A stretch of DNA of 64,000 nt from Hybos culiciformis (taxonomy: Eukaryota > Arthropoda > Insecta > Diptera > Hybotidae). The stretch covers positions 139,721,308-139,785,307 of the forward strand of contig OZ023273.1 of assembly GCA_964007475.1 (NCBI GenBank). Direction: 5' to 3'. The notes under the pieces were generated by a model. It did not search any database. It was not told where the DNA came from and saw nothing but the letters and a program-made list of their open reading frames with translations. The position numbers and the translations under genes are program-made. This document shows, one piece after another, positions 12,135-25,676 of the stretch (position 1 is the first letter of the stretch; each line of letters begins with the position of its first letter).

Positions 12135-13081
12135 TGCAAATAATTTTATTAATATTTGCCCTTTTATGAAGCACTTGTATTATTATTTCATATTATATTC
12201 CTAATCCCCTAGTTCAATAATTTTTATAACATTTTAATCGCATTTAGCATAAGACTATTTTTTATTAAATTTTAGTTAGGTATAAAAATGAAAATTTGTA
12301 TGTACAATATTAAAAAAGGCTAGCAGTAATCATGAAGAGAGTTCGAATGTGATACCATTATTGAACAATTTTTTATTATCAGTAATAAACTTTTAATACT
12401 CTTAAATACATCATAAAAACTGACACTTCAATATTTTAATAATTACATGTTTTTAATAAAAAAAAATTAATATTTGTCTTGACTAGACATATTTTAGATA
12501 AAAAAAATTGTAAAAATAGGTAAATGAAGAGTATGGTATGATTAATGTAAGCAAACATGTTGAATGAAAAAGAAAACTATTTCCATAGAAACGACCCATT
12601 TGATTAAATTTAAAAGAATGATAATTAGGTAGTGGTTCTAACAAAACAAAATAATGTTAATATTTTTCAAAATTATTAAACAGTATCAGTTTGATAGTTC
12701 TATGAAGCTTTCAGTTAAAATTACAACGTACCTATATATAACTCGTTTCAATAAAAAAAACTATTACATAATTTCATAATTACGTTGTATAGCTCGAATA
12801 GGACCTTTTTATTTTATATCTTAATCAGAAAAATAAAAACTGTATTTAAGTCCTAATGGTTCAGTTTCCCATTCAAAAACTAAAGGCACCATTAGAAAAA
12901 CTAGAGTTAATTTTTATTCTAATTACAGAATCAAAATATAAAGTACAAATTTTAAATTAAAAATTTTCTATAATTTGTTATTTTATTTTTATTTTTAAAT
13001 TTTTCAGCTTATTTTTTGTTATTATCATTAAAATAAATAATTGTAAATACATACATAATTATTGTTATTACAAATTTTAAT
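12135..13081. other. Convergent intergenic gap, no gene seen
   Basis: A/T-rich DNA between the 3' ends of the two phosphatase genes. For the minus-strand gene, AATAAA read on the minus strand at about 12982-12987 is a candidate poly(A) signal, some 95 nt after its stop. Confidence 0.5.
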
Positions 13082-16000
13082 TTAAGAATAAATAGTGTCA
13101 AGATATTTTAATAGTTCAGGAATTAATGATTGAACAGGTAATCGAAAATCGGCATATGTTTTGAATTGTGGATCAGAGGATATCCGAAAAGTTTTTCCAA
13201 TTCCTTGAAGTGCCTAAAAAAGTATAAAACAAAATTGTTAGTTTTTTGTTTCAAAATTTATAAATATGTAATAAAAATAAAACAATTTACATACCCTCAT
13301 TGCGTCTTCATCAGTTGTATCGTCTCCAGAAAAAATTGCATTCACTTCTTGTGACCAGTCATCACCGAAATTTTGTCTCAATATTAATAAAGCTGCTTCA
13401 CCTTTATTCCATTTAAAATAATTTTAAATGTCAATAAATTATTTTGATAATAATGTCAATATTATATTTTTATTATATTTATGATATGATATGTGAACAA
13501 AAGTTTATAAAATAATTAAAAAACGCAACAAAATATTAATTATTCATGTATTTTTTGTGATTTAGATTAAATTAGTTTTCTCTGTTTTAAACGTATGAAA
13601 TTCATAGTCTTTTTCGACTAGCAAAGTAATATATTTCAGCAGTACATTAAAATAATCGGTAGTTCCAAAAGGATAAGTTTGCTGTGAAGTATAATTTCTT
13701 CCAACTATTTCTTACTCTGAAACTTTATTGGCCTATGTTAAATGTTTTTCTCTTTCTTTGATCGATTTATGTTTTTGCTTTATTTGACAATTATTGTTAC
13801 ACGATTATTGCACTAGAGGGAAAATCCCGTTCTCTAAAATCATTGTAGTATTATTTATTTTATATAAAACTAACCCTCCTTCTAAGCTTCAATACAGAAA
13901 ATCATAATTCTTTTGTGGTGTGTGTATTGCAGCTAAGAAAGAGAGAGGGGCTAACAACTGTGGAATATTAGGATCTTTTATAATTGAGTATTGTTCTCTA
14001 ATACTTCATCGGGCGCAGTTGTTAGTTTCCGCACAGTTAATAATTTAAATTAATTAATTAGTACAGTAAACAATTTGTGTTACACAATTTTATTTTGTTT
14101 CGCAACGTATTCCTATTGAGGGCTTTGGTTTTAAATAATCGTTATTTATTCTCATATTTTTATAGACTTATACGAACAATAATTATACATGGGACATATT
14201 TGTATTGAAAAATCAATTGTTTTTAAACAAATGTTTCTATTATTTAAGTTGCCAAATATTTCATGTACCTAGGTATAATTAGCCCGTTAATAAAAAGTAA
14301 ACTAAAATAATTATAATTTATCTTTCGGAGAATAATATCTACAAACATAAGTAATCAAGGTTAAAAAGTTATTTTTATTAAAAAAATAAAATTTTTTTTA
14401 GTGCATTTTTAATAAAAGTTTTACATAGATATTGTCATGAAAAAATGTAATAAATAATTTCTTTTTTGTTTTTATTTTATTAATGTTGTATTATTATCTA
14501 TAAAATATCAAACACGTGCCATAATTAGTTTTTGTTTGCTAGTTTTTATATAATGCGAAAGTATGTTACTTGAAATACTTATTGGATAGAGAAGTACTTA
14601 GATTTATGTATGTAAATATTGATATTTTAATTTTCTTTTTGAATTTAGCAGTAGGGTAAATATATACAGGATACTATATTAAACTATACCACTATACTAT
14701 GTAACCAATTTATATTTTTAGATTATAAATAATTATTTTTGTTCTAGTACTGTAGTGTTGTATATAGATATAGTTTTCAATTTCTGATTAGTTCAAAAAT
14801 TAGGATAATGTTTTAAAAGATCTAATCAATTTTGTGGACTTTTAATAATAAACAAATCTTTAATTTTATATTTTTTCTTACCTTTGTTCCAGTTAACTGG
14901 TGGCTTAGCTTCAATTGCAAAATGTGCTGGACTTGCTATAAAACCATATTTTTCTATGATTTCAATTGCTTTTTGTATTTGTTCTTCATGCATATCGCCA
15001 GGTGTATCTCGATAATGGTATGTTAATGAAGCAATTTTATCTTCTACCCACGAACCATTACCAGCAACCTAAAAAAATTAAAATAGACAATCATTTAATG
15101 ACGTCGTGATAATAATCTTAATTTATCTTAACAGGAAATCATTTTATTTATAATTTTAATAATTTACCTAACACAAAAATATAAATTTAGTAATATTATT
15201 TTTAGATTCTTATTTTGTTACTTAGTAAATGTAATTTTTGATAGAGGTTTACAATTAATATAAGTTTATTTTTAAAGCTTTAAATTAAAAACGAGATCTC
15301 ATTTTGTGTGTAGAAACTTCCTCAAGTTTTATTACAGAATATTTCGGTTTATAAAAGTAGCTACGACGAAAATAAAAAAATATGTATTATATTGATAATT
15401 TAATATTGAATCAGTATTGGCATTGTGTCGATTTGTATGGCGACAGTACTATGTTCTATATAAATATAGAATCAATTGGCCGAAAAGGTGCTAGCCAAAT
15501 ATGCATTATAGAAGGTAAGAGAGTTATTATTTATATTACTTTTTTCCTTTAAATTCGTTGCATAACAATTTATTTTTAATTTCTTAATTAATTACTATTC
15601 CCTATAATTATGCAAATAAAATTATGAATATTATGATTTTTAGAAATTTAGAACATCTACTATTTATTTTTATACTAATGTATATGACTATATTTACTCA
15701 CAGTTGCATTCAACTCCTCAACTAATAGGTGATAATTGTCTTGTATCTCTTTTGGTAATTTATAATCTGATCTACTTCCATCTGGATTTTCAATTTCGAT
15801 ACCATGATTTCCACCGTATGTAATTGGTAAATTAATTTTTGATTTTATATCAGCTAAACCACGTCCCGAAATAACCGCCAAAAATACATTTGGATTTTGT
15901 GAGAATTTCCTTAAAATAAATTCTGTTATGGGAGCCATTTCTGTTTTAGTTGGATCACTTATTAGAGGTGCCAATGTGCCATCATAATCTAATAATAAAG

Positions 16001-19000
16001 CTAATTTTTTTGAATTAGCGAGATAACTGTGTGGACAAAATAAAGAAAATAAGTTTATATGGAAATAAAAAACTATTAGGTATATATGAAATTGATAACT
16101 TAAAAATGTTCCCTTAAAATATACCATTATTATATTCTGTTAGGTAACATTTACAATTTTCGAAACTCTTACCTATCTAATACATTACTAAAATCTTCAG
16201 AATTATTTACTGTTGGTACAACTCTTTTAACTGCCATTTCTCCTTTACCGTTGTATTCGATTAAAGAATTCGATGCTACTGATTTGATAGCACAAATAGC
16301 AAACGCTATGTTCAAAATACAAAATACTATTGAACCTGAAAAATGATAAAAACAAAAATCTTAATTAGTTTTGTGATTTTTGTTTTTATAATTTCATTCG
16401 TGGAAAAAAAGCTTTCATTCTCATGTTTATTTATTTATTTTTTTTTTTTGGTTTTGATTTAATTAATTTTCTATTCAATGGAAATCTTTTTCTTTTGTGA
16501 ATAAGAGAATAGAAACACTCGAAAAAATCGTGATTAAAAAATAAACGAAACAAATTAAATTCAACTAACTGAGTGAAATTTAAATGCTATTGTAAGGAAA
16601 AAAAATAGAATGGAGTTCTAAAATTTTATTAATTTTATTTCAGAAACTATGTAGTTTTAATTGGAATTTAGAGAAAATTCTGTGTTTTAATATTCTTAAT
16701 TTCGAAATTAGATTTTCTAGTTCAGAATTTCGAATAGATTATAGATATTAAGATTAGATATTTTAAGATATAGAACTGTATGCAATGTGCGTATTTAAAT
16801 ATTTCAAAAAAGATATTTTCATAAATTTAGAGATTTTTGAATTACAGAATTTTTGAATTATATAGTATGGTATTCCAAAATTTTTTTGGGCTTTAAATTT
16901 AACACCCTTAAATATCGGATTAAATCTCTTTTTTGGCAATACAAATTTTATGGATTTAGAAGCTTCATGTAAAAATTCATAAGGCCCCAATTACAAAAAA
17001 AAAATAAATAAATAATTATAATCGACGACTAATTATTGTAGAATAAATATTAGATTACCGATAAGAATGTATTTAGTAATAAAATAACAATAATAAATTA
17101 AAGTTTATTTTACGTAATAATAACTAAGTAAATTAGAATAAAAAAATAGTTTCATTCGCTAAAACTAAACTTTCGCTGTAATAAAAATGCGTTTTTTTTT
17201 TGATAAAGAACTGGTTGTTGATAAGTAATTTCTTGTCAATAAAACGGTTAATAATTTTATTAAGTATTTTTTTTTTTTAATTATTTTTATATAATTGTTA
17301 TACAGAATATAATTTTATATATGTATTTTTATGAAATTGTAAATATTATGTGTTTAAGTGAAAATCATCGAATTATTTGAATAAAATTGTATAAAAATGT
17401 TTAATCATTTTATTATCAACAATATATGTTGTGTACACATTTATTTGATTTATTGAAAGAGAAAAAAAATGATGAGATTATGTTGTTAGTATATAGAATT
17501 GATAGTGAAATCTATTTATTATGGATCAAATGTTTTATATGCTAAAGACAAAGTATTAAAAATATTCAAATTATATTAAAGTGGAGTAAAAAACTGTCAA
17601 CTTTGGATGATAAATTGGAAGAATATAGTAAAAAGAACAGTTGTAGAAAAAACTTGGAGAATAAAACGATTAATATTTGTATTGTATATGAAGTCGAAAG
17701 TATAATTTAAAACCTTATAAGCAAGAACTTTATTAAATTATATAATACAATAATTAATAATAAATTTTAACAAATTTTTGAAGAAATTTTTATTATATTA
17801 TTTTATTTAAACTATTCGATGAATATTTATACAGTGTATAATTTTCAATTTGTTTTGTTTATCACTGAACTAGAAAAATCATTAAATTTTGAAGATTTTC
17901 TATTTTCAATATTATCATCCAAAAATATTTATTTAGCATACATTTTTAATTATCGAAAAATAAATGAAAAAAAAATTATTGAAATTTAAGTAAAAATATC
18001 CAGTTTATTGTACTCAACAAATTGTACTCAATAAACTTTGTTTTAAGTATTTTTTAATGTTTGCTCTTATAAAAGTAGTCTATAGTTTTTATTTAATTAT
18101 TTTCCATGGATAACTCGGGATCGATTCGGAGAGAAAATGAGGGAGGATTTTATTTTGAATAATAATTTTTCAAATTTTTCTCAGTCTTCGCGGGTCAACA
18201 GCAATCAAATGTGGGAATAATCAGAGTTTCTGCTACACTCGAAAACTCTTATACAAAGCTTTACAATGGAATTTTCTTGATTTCTCGTGGTTTTTGTGAG
18301 TTTTTGGGCATTTCTCGTAATCATTTGTGACAAATGGTGTTATAGTGAAACTTTGTATTGCGCACAATGAATTTTATACATAAAGATGAGTAAATATATG
18401 AAAGTGCTTTATAATAAATAAATAAACTTTATCAAATCTTCAAAATAATAAAACCCAATTTCAATTCAAGAAATTTATTCCTCAGCTAAAAAGTTTATAA
18501 AAATTTCATGAAATTTATAATAAAAAGAAAACACATGAACACATTATTTGTTGAACTAATTTTCACAATTGAAAAGAAAACATATGGGTTCTTTATCTTT
18601 GTATTAAGATTTTATTTGAGAATAAAATTCCAGAGAAAAATAATCTATTAAATTTTATAATTTTTATAAAAAATATGTAAATAATAAGTAGTAAGTAATG
18701 ACTATGTGAAGCATAAGTAGATTATTTCACACTATTTTATTATTTTTACTTCAGATCACATTATTTTAATCTAGCGGAGTTCATATCTAATTAAAATATC
18801 GACAATTTTGAAATGAATAAGATTGACAGCCAACAATTGTTGCATGTTACTTCAATTGATAAGATTGAATCTTTTAACTGATTTGAACACTTTTTTTTAT
18901 TTAATTAACGTATGAATATAATATGTTTTTTATCTTTCGCCCACTTACTCATTATTGATAATTTTAAATTAAACAAAAAAAAAAGTTAATAACGAATATT

Positions 19001-22000
19001 AATTAAATAAGTTAAAGTTGATCGACTAATATTCAAAAATAAACTAAAATTTTTTTAACCATTGGCTTTTAATTTATATTTAATTTTATTTCGATTTTAA
19101 ATTTTCTCTTCAATATATTTTGCTTAAAAAAATTATTTATATGTACATAATAAGTTTTTTGAGGAATAAATATTTTGATAGTTGCGTTTGTTTTAAATTT
19201 TCTGGCAATTTTCAAGACAGCTTTTCAAATAGAGTGTTTATAGCAAAAGAAACACTTTTATTATTTTTTTAAATGTCATTTAAGTCAAGTGGAAGAATAT
19301 ATTTGATATTGATTATCATTTTTTCCAAAGATTAATTTTCAATTTTTATTTATCTCTTTGTTTTCAATTCAACTTTCATTTCATATTACGAAATCAAAGT
19401 ATCGAATTAATTTTAAAATTCATGGTTCGAAAATAGGTTTATTCGCTAATATGAGATTTGAACTCGATAGCTTAACGAAAAAATAATTTCAACAATAATT
19501 TAATTAAAAGTGCATTAACATCATTTTAAAAAATAATTTTAAAGGACATAGTTTTTCGAGCTAACTTCAACCATTCAAAATATTATTATTTTGTTGAAAT
19601 TTCTTAAACATTTCTCAATTAATCATATAGTAACTAATATAACCACAGCAGCAGTTGCTTAGTTCGTATAGTTCCTTAATAACTTATATTTATATTGGAA
19701 AAACAAAGTGAATGTGGTTAGACTTTTTAATTGACTCGACTCAGCTATGCATTTCTTAAAATTTCCTAGAAGTGTACAATAATAAATTATTGATTGAGTT
19801 TTATCTGCATCTTAAAAGAATCATATGCATTTCAATTTCTATACAGTTTAATATTTTACACAAAAACATAGTTACATTATGTACGATATTATGGTCGCAT
19901 CGCAACAATAATGAATAGTATTATGTTTTATGTTTCTTGTCTTTTATAAAAAAATTTCCTTTTTGTAGGTTACAAAATACTTTTCACTTTATACAAAAAT
20001 TTAATATTATCAACTACTATCTATAATTCTGACTGTCAACACAGCTAACACGTAATAGGAATTTCACTTTAATAGTCACAAAATAATTTTGTTGAAGAAT
20101 AATAATAATGGTTAAGAAATATAACTGTTACAAACATTTCACTTAATTTGACATTTTTAAGGGTATTCAACTTATTTTATTATTTTTTTCTGCACTCCTA
20201 CATACAATTTATTTCTACGTTCTTTTGCTTTTCTCTTATGTTTCTTTATTTTTGTTTTTATTATTTTTTTTAATACCTTAAAGTAGATATTTTTTTTTTA
20301 TATTTAAGATACTTTAATATTTTAATAAAATTTATTATAATTTGAGATTGAACTAAAGTTGAAAAATAAATACGCAAAAACGGAAACAAAATTTTATACT
20401 GATGGATATCGTTATTATTATTATTTTTTGTTTGTTTTTAGCCTATCACCATTCCATTATTTTGAATTTGATATTTTAGTGAGAAAGATTAAAATCTAAT
20501 TGAAGTAATGAAGGTTAAATTTATACAAGATTTTAAATGAATTCTCTTTAAGACTGGATAATATTTTGAGGTATATAATAACAATAATTTGTATAGATTA
20601 AAGTATCTATACCAATATGGAATGTGGTAAAATCATAGTTTTTTATGTCCAGAGATTCTGATTTTTGTATAGTTTTCAAACTTTTTGGCTATAAAATCAA
20701 AATACTATCTATAATCTATAAAATCAAAATTTCAATTCAGACCAATTTGTTCCCATATATGAGAGGAGCTGAAGTTCTTTTTATAATTAAACTCACTTCC
20801 AGATTTTGTGCACTAAAAAAAACAGAATTTCAAAATTTGTTAAATAGCCACTTCCCCGGTGCTTTAACACATCCAGTCTTCTAAATAGTCGATTCGGGTC
20901 CAACTCTATAACATTTTATCGGAATATACCTAAATTGCAAAACCGGCTTCTAAGGTAGCCAGCCCGTCGGGGCTTCGGATCAAAATTTCTAGGACCCTAT
21001 AACCATCTCGGGTCTCAATGCTACTTAACTTCAAAATTTCGAAATATGTTGTATAGCCCCCCCAATTGAGCCCTGCGACAACGGTTGGGGCCTCTCAACA
21101 TCCAGTTTTTAAATTGGGGTTTTCGGGTCCAACGGTACTATATTTTATTCAAATATATCTAAATTTCAAAACCGGCTTCTAAGGTAGCCTCCCCATTGGA
21201 GCCTCGGATCAAAATTTCTAGTACCCTATAACCATCTCGGCCCCAATGATACTTAAGTTCAAAATTTCAGCCAAATCGGTCCAGCAGTTTAGGCGTGATT
21301 GAGGACAGAGAAGCAGAGAAACAGAGAATTTTCATTTTTATTTATTAGAAGAAGAAGATGTAGAAAACTGTAATCTTGATAGTCTACAAACTTTGCATGA
21401 CATTAACGATGATGGTTAAATACGTACCTATCAACTGCACATTTCAAGTCAGAATTTTTCATTAATTTTTGATATTAAATTGCTTATTTTTTCCTGTAAG
21501 TCTAAGAGTCCTTACATTTTTAACGACATTATATTATTTTTATTATATTTACAATTTTCTTGTAATTTCATTTCAAAACATCAAAAGGAAATTGATACAT
21601 AGATGTGTAAGTAAATATGTATCTAAAATTTCTTTAGGAACAGGAAATTATGTCTACATCTTACAATATTGCATTTTAATATACAATATAATTTTCTTTG
21701 ATTAATTCCATAATGTCCCACATTTTATTTGTAATATAATAGATACTATAACGATAAAAGTATGTGACGCCCGGTTTTATTTTAATATCTAACATATCGT
21801 TGTTAATTCTGTAACTAGCGTAAATGAATTTTTTTGTGAAGTAAGAAAGACATAATATGATGGATGAATATGAAAGACATAATCAAAATCAAACCTAATA
21901 TCTATCCTTAAGATTACATACGAAAAATAGTCAATTTACTATAGGAGTTTATTGTGGAAACGAAAAATGTTACCGATCTTATTAAAAGCTCCTTGGAGCA

Positions 22001-23830
22001 AAACTGGTACTAATAGTACATAATAATCATCATTAGAAATATTTATATAAATTTTATTTGTTATTCAAAAATTTGAAACTTATAAATATAATATTTGAAA
22101 AAATGTAATTGAAGAAACGTCTGTTTGCAGAAACAGCGACGATATAATTGTAAAAATAAATTAAATATTGTATAAATATTTTTAAATTGTAAATACAAAA
22201 AAAAAGTTAAAGTCAAACAAAATCATATGCGAGTTTTCTATATTAAAGCTTAACAATTTAATATTATGTTGGTAAATAGTACGCAATTAAAATAAAATTA
22301 TGTTTGGAATTAGAAAATATACCAATTGGAAATTGTATCATAATTTAAAGATATAAAAGACAAAATCCTATTAATGTCAAAAATGAATACGCAATATGTG
22401 TACCTGATATACATTATAGATTATACGATGAAATAAATAAATAACACTTTAATATTTTAATATAATTTTAAATCACTATCTTAAGTATACGTAGGTATCA
22501 AATGAAGATAATCATTGATTCTTGTGAGTATTAAGCAATAGAAAGTTAATTGAAGTGATTGTCACATACTGACAAGCCCAAGCTAAATACTTACAACTTT
22601 TAAGCCGTCAGTACAAACCACTTATTAACACAGAAATCTAAGTCAAATTAATTTTAGCCGCTGATAAGGTATTTAAGTCAAAAAAATGGATTTCAAAGGG
22701 TTCAAATCAAGTAATCGACAAACCACAACATATAATCGACAATTAAAGTTGTTGAGCTAAAGACATAAAATGTCGCTTCTTTAAAATAGTTATTTCTATT
22801 TTTTCCCAATTATAACCTTGAGCTTCATCGTAATTTATGAAACCATATTATGGAGATTACAAAATTAGAAAAAATTGTGTTTCTCAAGGATCTTACATTT
22901 AAACAAAAAACAAAAAAATTAACAAGAAATTTAATTTTCACTGTATTAAAAAAAGGACGTTGAATGAAATTAAAATATTATACGAATATATATGTATTTC
23001 TTTTTTGAATGTACAATGTGAAAAAGCTCTGGATGTTGATATATAGTAGATTGAAATAATAAAGTATAAAATTTCTATAATATTATTATAATTGACATGT
23101 TATTTTTATTATATTATATTTCGAATTATGAAGGATACAAAAATTATAAACAGATGTTGTTGTTATTAATAGGAAAGTTTTCCAACAGCTATAATTTTCT
23201 TTTTCATATATGTAATAGTTTTCATTAAGTACAAACTTTAAGAATTCCAATTTATTTAATATTTTTTTAGTCAGAGTATAAAATTATCTCTTAAATTTGA
23301 TAAAAAGCTAAATAAAGGTCGAATTAAATTTTCCTTGCAAAGGAAATTAAAAAAAAAATACATTATTGAAGTGTGGGCAGTATAAACCACAATTTAAAAA
23401 GTGTAATAAGGCAAAAAAACAATGTTTATTTTTTAATTTTCACTGTGGGCTTTAGTGCTAAAATTAATTAAAAGAATATTATATAATGAAGTAATTGAAT
23501 TTAAAAAAAAATTAAATTAAAGCGTGATAAAATTAATAAAAGGAATTATATATAGATTAAACTAATACTGAACTTGATCGAGACATTTGTGAATATTGCG
23601 TATGGGATGGAATTAAATATATATATATAGAGACAAGAATAAATTGATCCTTTTTATTTAAGCATCTGAATGATTGACTTTAGAGAACTAGAACACAAAA
23701 CAAAGCACAAAAACAATTTAAATGTTTCATTTATTTTTATTTTTTTAGTTTTTTTTATAAATTTTTTATACGATGTTGGAATAAAAAATAAAATTAACGA
23801 CTTACGGACGATTACAGTGGATTTTTCCAT
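13082..23830 (-). CDS. TPP: Trehalose-6-phosphate phosphatase 2 with hydrophobic N-terminus (312 aa)
   Basis: Second phosphatase of the same pathway. Six exons on the minus strand, 5' to 3': 23806-23830, 16173-16335, 15702-16026, 14882-15068, 13295-13401 and 13082-13213. All have GT-AG borders and continuous frame (939 nt, 312 residues). Motifs: DYDGTLAP at 76-83, ISGRGLADIK, GGNHGIEIE, EAKPPVNWNKGEAAL and GDDTTDED at 259-266; all catalytic residues are kept. Residues 10-30 (SIVFCILNIAFAICAIKSVAS) are strongly hydrophobic after a short basic-ended start, as in a signal peptide or signal anchor. The related first gene lacks this. An internal Met at 42 (MAVKRVVPTVNN) aligns with where ordinary cytosolic enzymes start, so an internal-start form is possible. 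The 25-nt first exon is inferred from an ATG, a perfect GTAAGT donor and matching phase; the other five exons are certain. Confidence 0.9.
13402..14881 (-). other. Intron of phosphatase gene 2 (1.5 kb)
   Basis: Phase-1 intron splitting the NWNKG glycine codon, homologous to the 3.5-kb intron of gene 1. A weak hairpin lies near 13951-14030 (CTAACAACTGTG and its partner CGCAGTTGTTAG). Otherwise it is A/T-rich filler. Confidence 0.8.
15069..15701 (-). other. Intron of phosphatase gene 2 (633 bp)
   Basis: Donor AACT|GTGAGT, acceptor TTTTTTTAG|GTTGCT, phase 0, at the position homologous to intron 1 of gene 1. No other feature seen. Confidence 0.85.
16336..23805 (-). other. First coding intron of phosphatase gene 2 (7.5 kb)
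   Basis: Runs from the GTAAGT donor after the 25-nt exon to the CATTTTTCAG acceptor. It contains the Helitron-like fragment at 20784-21359 and otherwise A/T-rich, low-complexity DNA. Frames at 16763-16990 and 21469-21705 look random. Its extent depends on the micro-exon call being right. Confidence 0.6.
20784..21359 (-). mobile_element. Non-autonomous Helitron-like fragment, copy 1
   Basis: A G/C-rich island nearly matching the stretch at 25740-26230. Read on the minus strand it starts near 21359 with TCTTCTTCT then AATAAATAAAAATGA, followed by a CTCTGTTTCTCTG stretch and a CCGATTTGGCTGAAATTTTG box, as at the 5' ends of many insect Helitron families. Inside, a block of about 220 bp (CCGGCTTCTAAGGTAGCC, ATCAAAATTTCTAG, CCTATAACCATCTCG) occurs twice in tandem. 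The expected 3' end is missing. The frame at 20645-20884 overlaps it and is not a gene. Confidence 0.65.
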
Positions 23831-25676
23831 ATTTCAATGTAGATACTAAATGGGAAAAAACGTTATTAAAATATTTGACATTAATTGAGTATTATACAAC
23901 ATCTAATTCATATGACATACATTGTTGTTATTTTTTTTTTACTATCATTAAAGATTGAATATCAGTGCCAGGTGGTTTTCTTTTCGTGGCCTCTTAGAAC
24001 CATTCAAAAACTTAATTTGTTGAACTTTTCTTTTCAAATAAATAAATTAAGGATTTACATAATGTTGTCTTTTATTTGAAATACTTAGGATTAGGAATAT
24101 TAAAAAAAAAACAGTTTAAAGATATAATTGTGGAAATGATAGAATTCTACAAGGATCTTTTTTATAAGATTAAAGTGTGAATATTATTCTTTCCAATTAT
24201 TCTTTAAAAATGTATATTTGATATCTTTAACAATGTCAAATGTTAGAAAAATTTTCAACGATTGAAATTCGAAAGTATTTCTTTTTTCTTAAGCAAATCA
24301 TTAATAAAAAATTAAATGTATTAATAAAGTAAATATTTATTATTTTTTTATAACAATATTTATTAGTGCGACGGGTTTTTTGAGTTTAAAAGAATTTATT
24401 GAAACAACGATTAATTGTTAAATATTTTAACAATATGGTTTCGTTTCTCATATACAACAAGATAAAAATGTTGTTGCTTGAAAAAAAATAAAAAAATAAA
24501 AAATTTAATAAAGTTTAATAAAACTTAACATTTCTATTATCAGCAGATTTTTATTGACATTTTTTTTATCATTTGATTTTCTTGTTATCAATTCATATAT
24601 AAAAAATTATTATATTTTTAACTTAAAATTTGAATTTTAACAATAAATTAAATTTAATTAAGTTCTCTTTCAGACAAGAATAATATAGCTTTTCACACAC
24701 TAATCAGTATCCCACATAAAGTACCCCGCATTCAGTATCCTCGTCTGCATAATTGGGACGTGCAGTCATTAAATAAATAAATGAAAATTATCAACAAATA
24801 CAAAATATCCTTTTATATTCAAAAAAAATTCAAGAAATCCAACTTGTAACATTTGAAAATTATTATCCTAAATTAGAAATTTGTCATGACACTGGAAAAT
24901 TAATGAAGAAAAATGAGAAGCACGTGATTACTAACTATTTACAAATTATAATAGTAAATATTTACAAATTGTATAATATTATAAAATTTATACATATTAA
25001 TAAAAAAAATATTTACAGAAATACAAATTCTATCTTTTTCTGAATGAAAAGCTTTGTGTAAAGAATTTCATGGAAATAATTATTAAAGCTTTTGTATATA
25101 AACTCAAACAAATATATATATATGAAATGTTGCTTACATTTAAAATTTGTTTCAAATGATTATTTAGTAACATTTTATAGTAATTGATTGAAGGCAAAAA
25201 AAAAATATACATATTTATTATTTTTACAGATTTTGTATCATGTTACACTTCACATATGTAGCCGTCGTAATATTGAGCCAGGTAAAATAATTAAGACAAA
25301 CTTAATTTTGTTGAAAATTTGTATCAATTATCTTTTAATTCAAATACGTTTAATTAATGCAAACAAATATTTTTCAATATTAAAATTTTCTTTTTTTATC
25401 TCTGAAGATGAAGACCATTCTACTTTATGTTATAAATATGAAATTTAACTTGAATTTCCGAAACATACAATTTTCTGCCACTTTGAGTATTAAGAGGAAA
25501 ATTCTGTACTTACATACATGTTCAACACTTAAATAAATCTTTATGTCTTAAATTTATTATGTTTGTTTTGGATTGATATTAAGGAAATATGAATTTTTTT
25601 ATGGTCAAAATCAAATGTTGTGTTTTTACTATTTGTATACAGAATTTTACTTCAAATGTATGAATAAAAATATTAA
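23831..25676. other. Intergenic DNA upstream of phosphatase gene 2
   Basis: Would carry the promoter and any 5'UTR exon of the minus-strand phosphatase gene. CCCATTTAG just upstream of the start (near 23846) could be the acceptor of a 5'UTR intron. A short G/C-richer island lies at 24702-24772 and contains CAGTATCC twice. A possible signal-peptide exon at 25240-25281 is listed separately. Nothing else is supported. Confidence 0.5.
25240..25281 (+). CDS. Candidate signal-peptide exon (partial gene)
   Basis: ATG followed by 13 codons reading MLHFTYVAVVILSQ, then a GTAAAA donor. It is preceded by ATTTTTACAG, an acceptor-like end that would place the ATG 10 nt into its exon. The hydrophobic run and G/C-richer codons are what one expects of a short first coding exon of a secreted protein. 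No partner exon was found with confidence; a possible acceptor near 25407 (CTCTGAAG) is weak. It may be chance. Confidence 0.2.

Noticed and set aside
16763..16990. 75-codon minus-strand frame
   Set aside because: Lies in the first coding intron of phosphatase gene 2; has neither a phase-compatible splice context nor similarity to the N-terminus of the enzyme.
20645..20884. 79-codon frame
   Set aside because: Second half is Helitron-like repeat sequence shared with 25.7 kb.
24702..24772. G/C-richer island with a 21-codon minus-strand frame (MTARPNYADEDTECG...)
   Set aside because: Short, no splice partner or homologue recognised; could be a 5'UTR piece or repeat, too weak to call.
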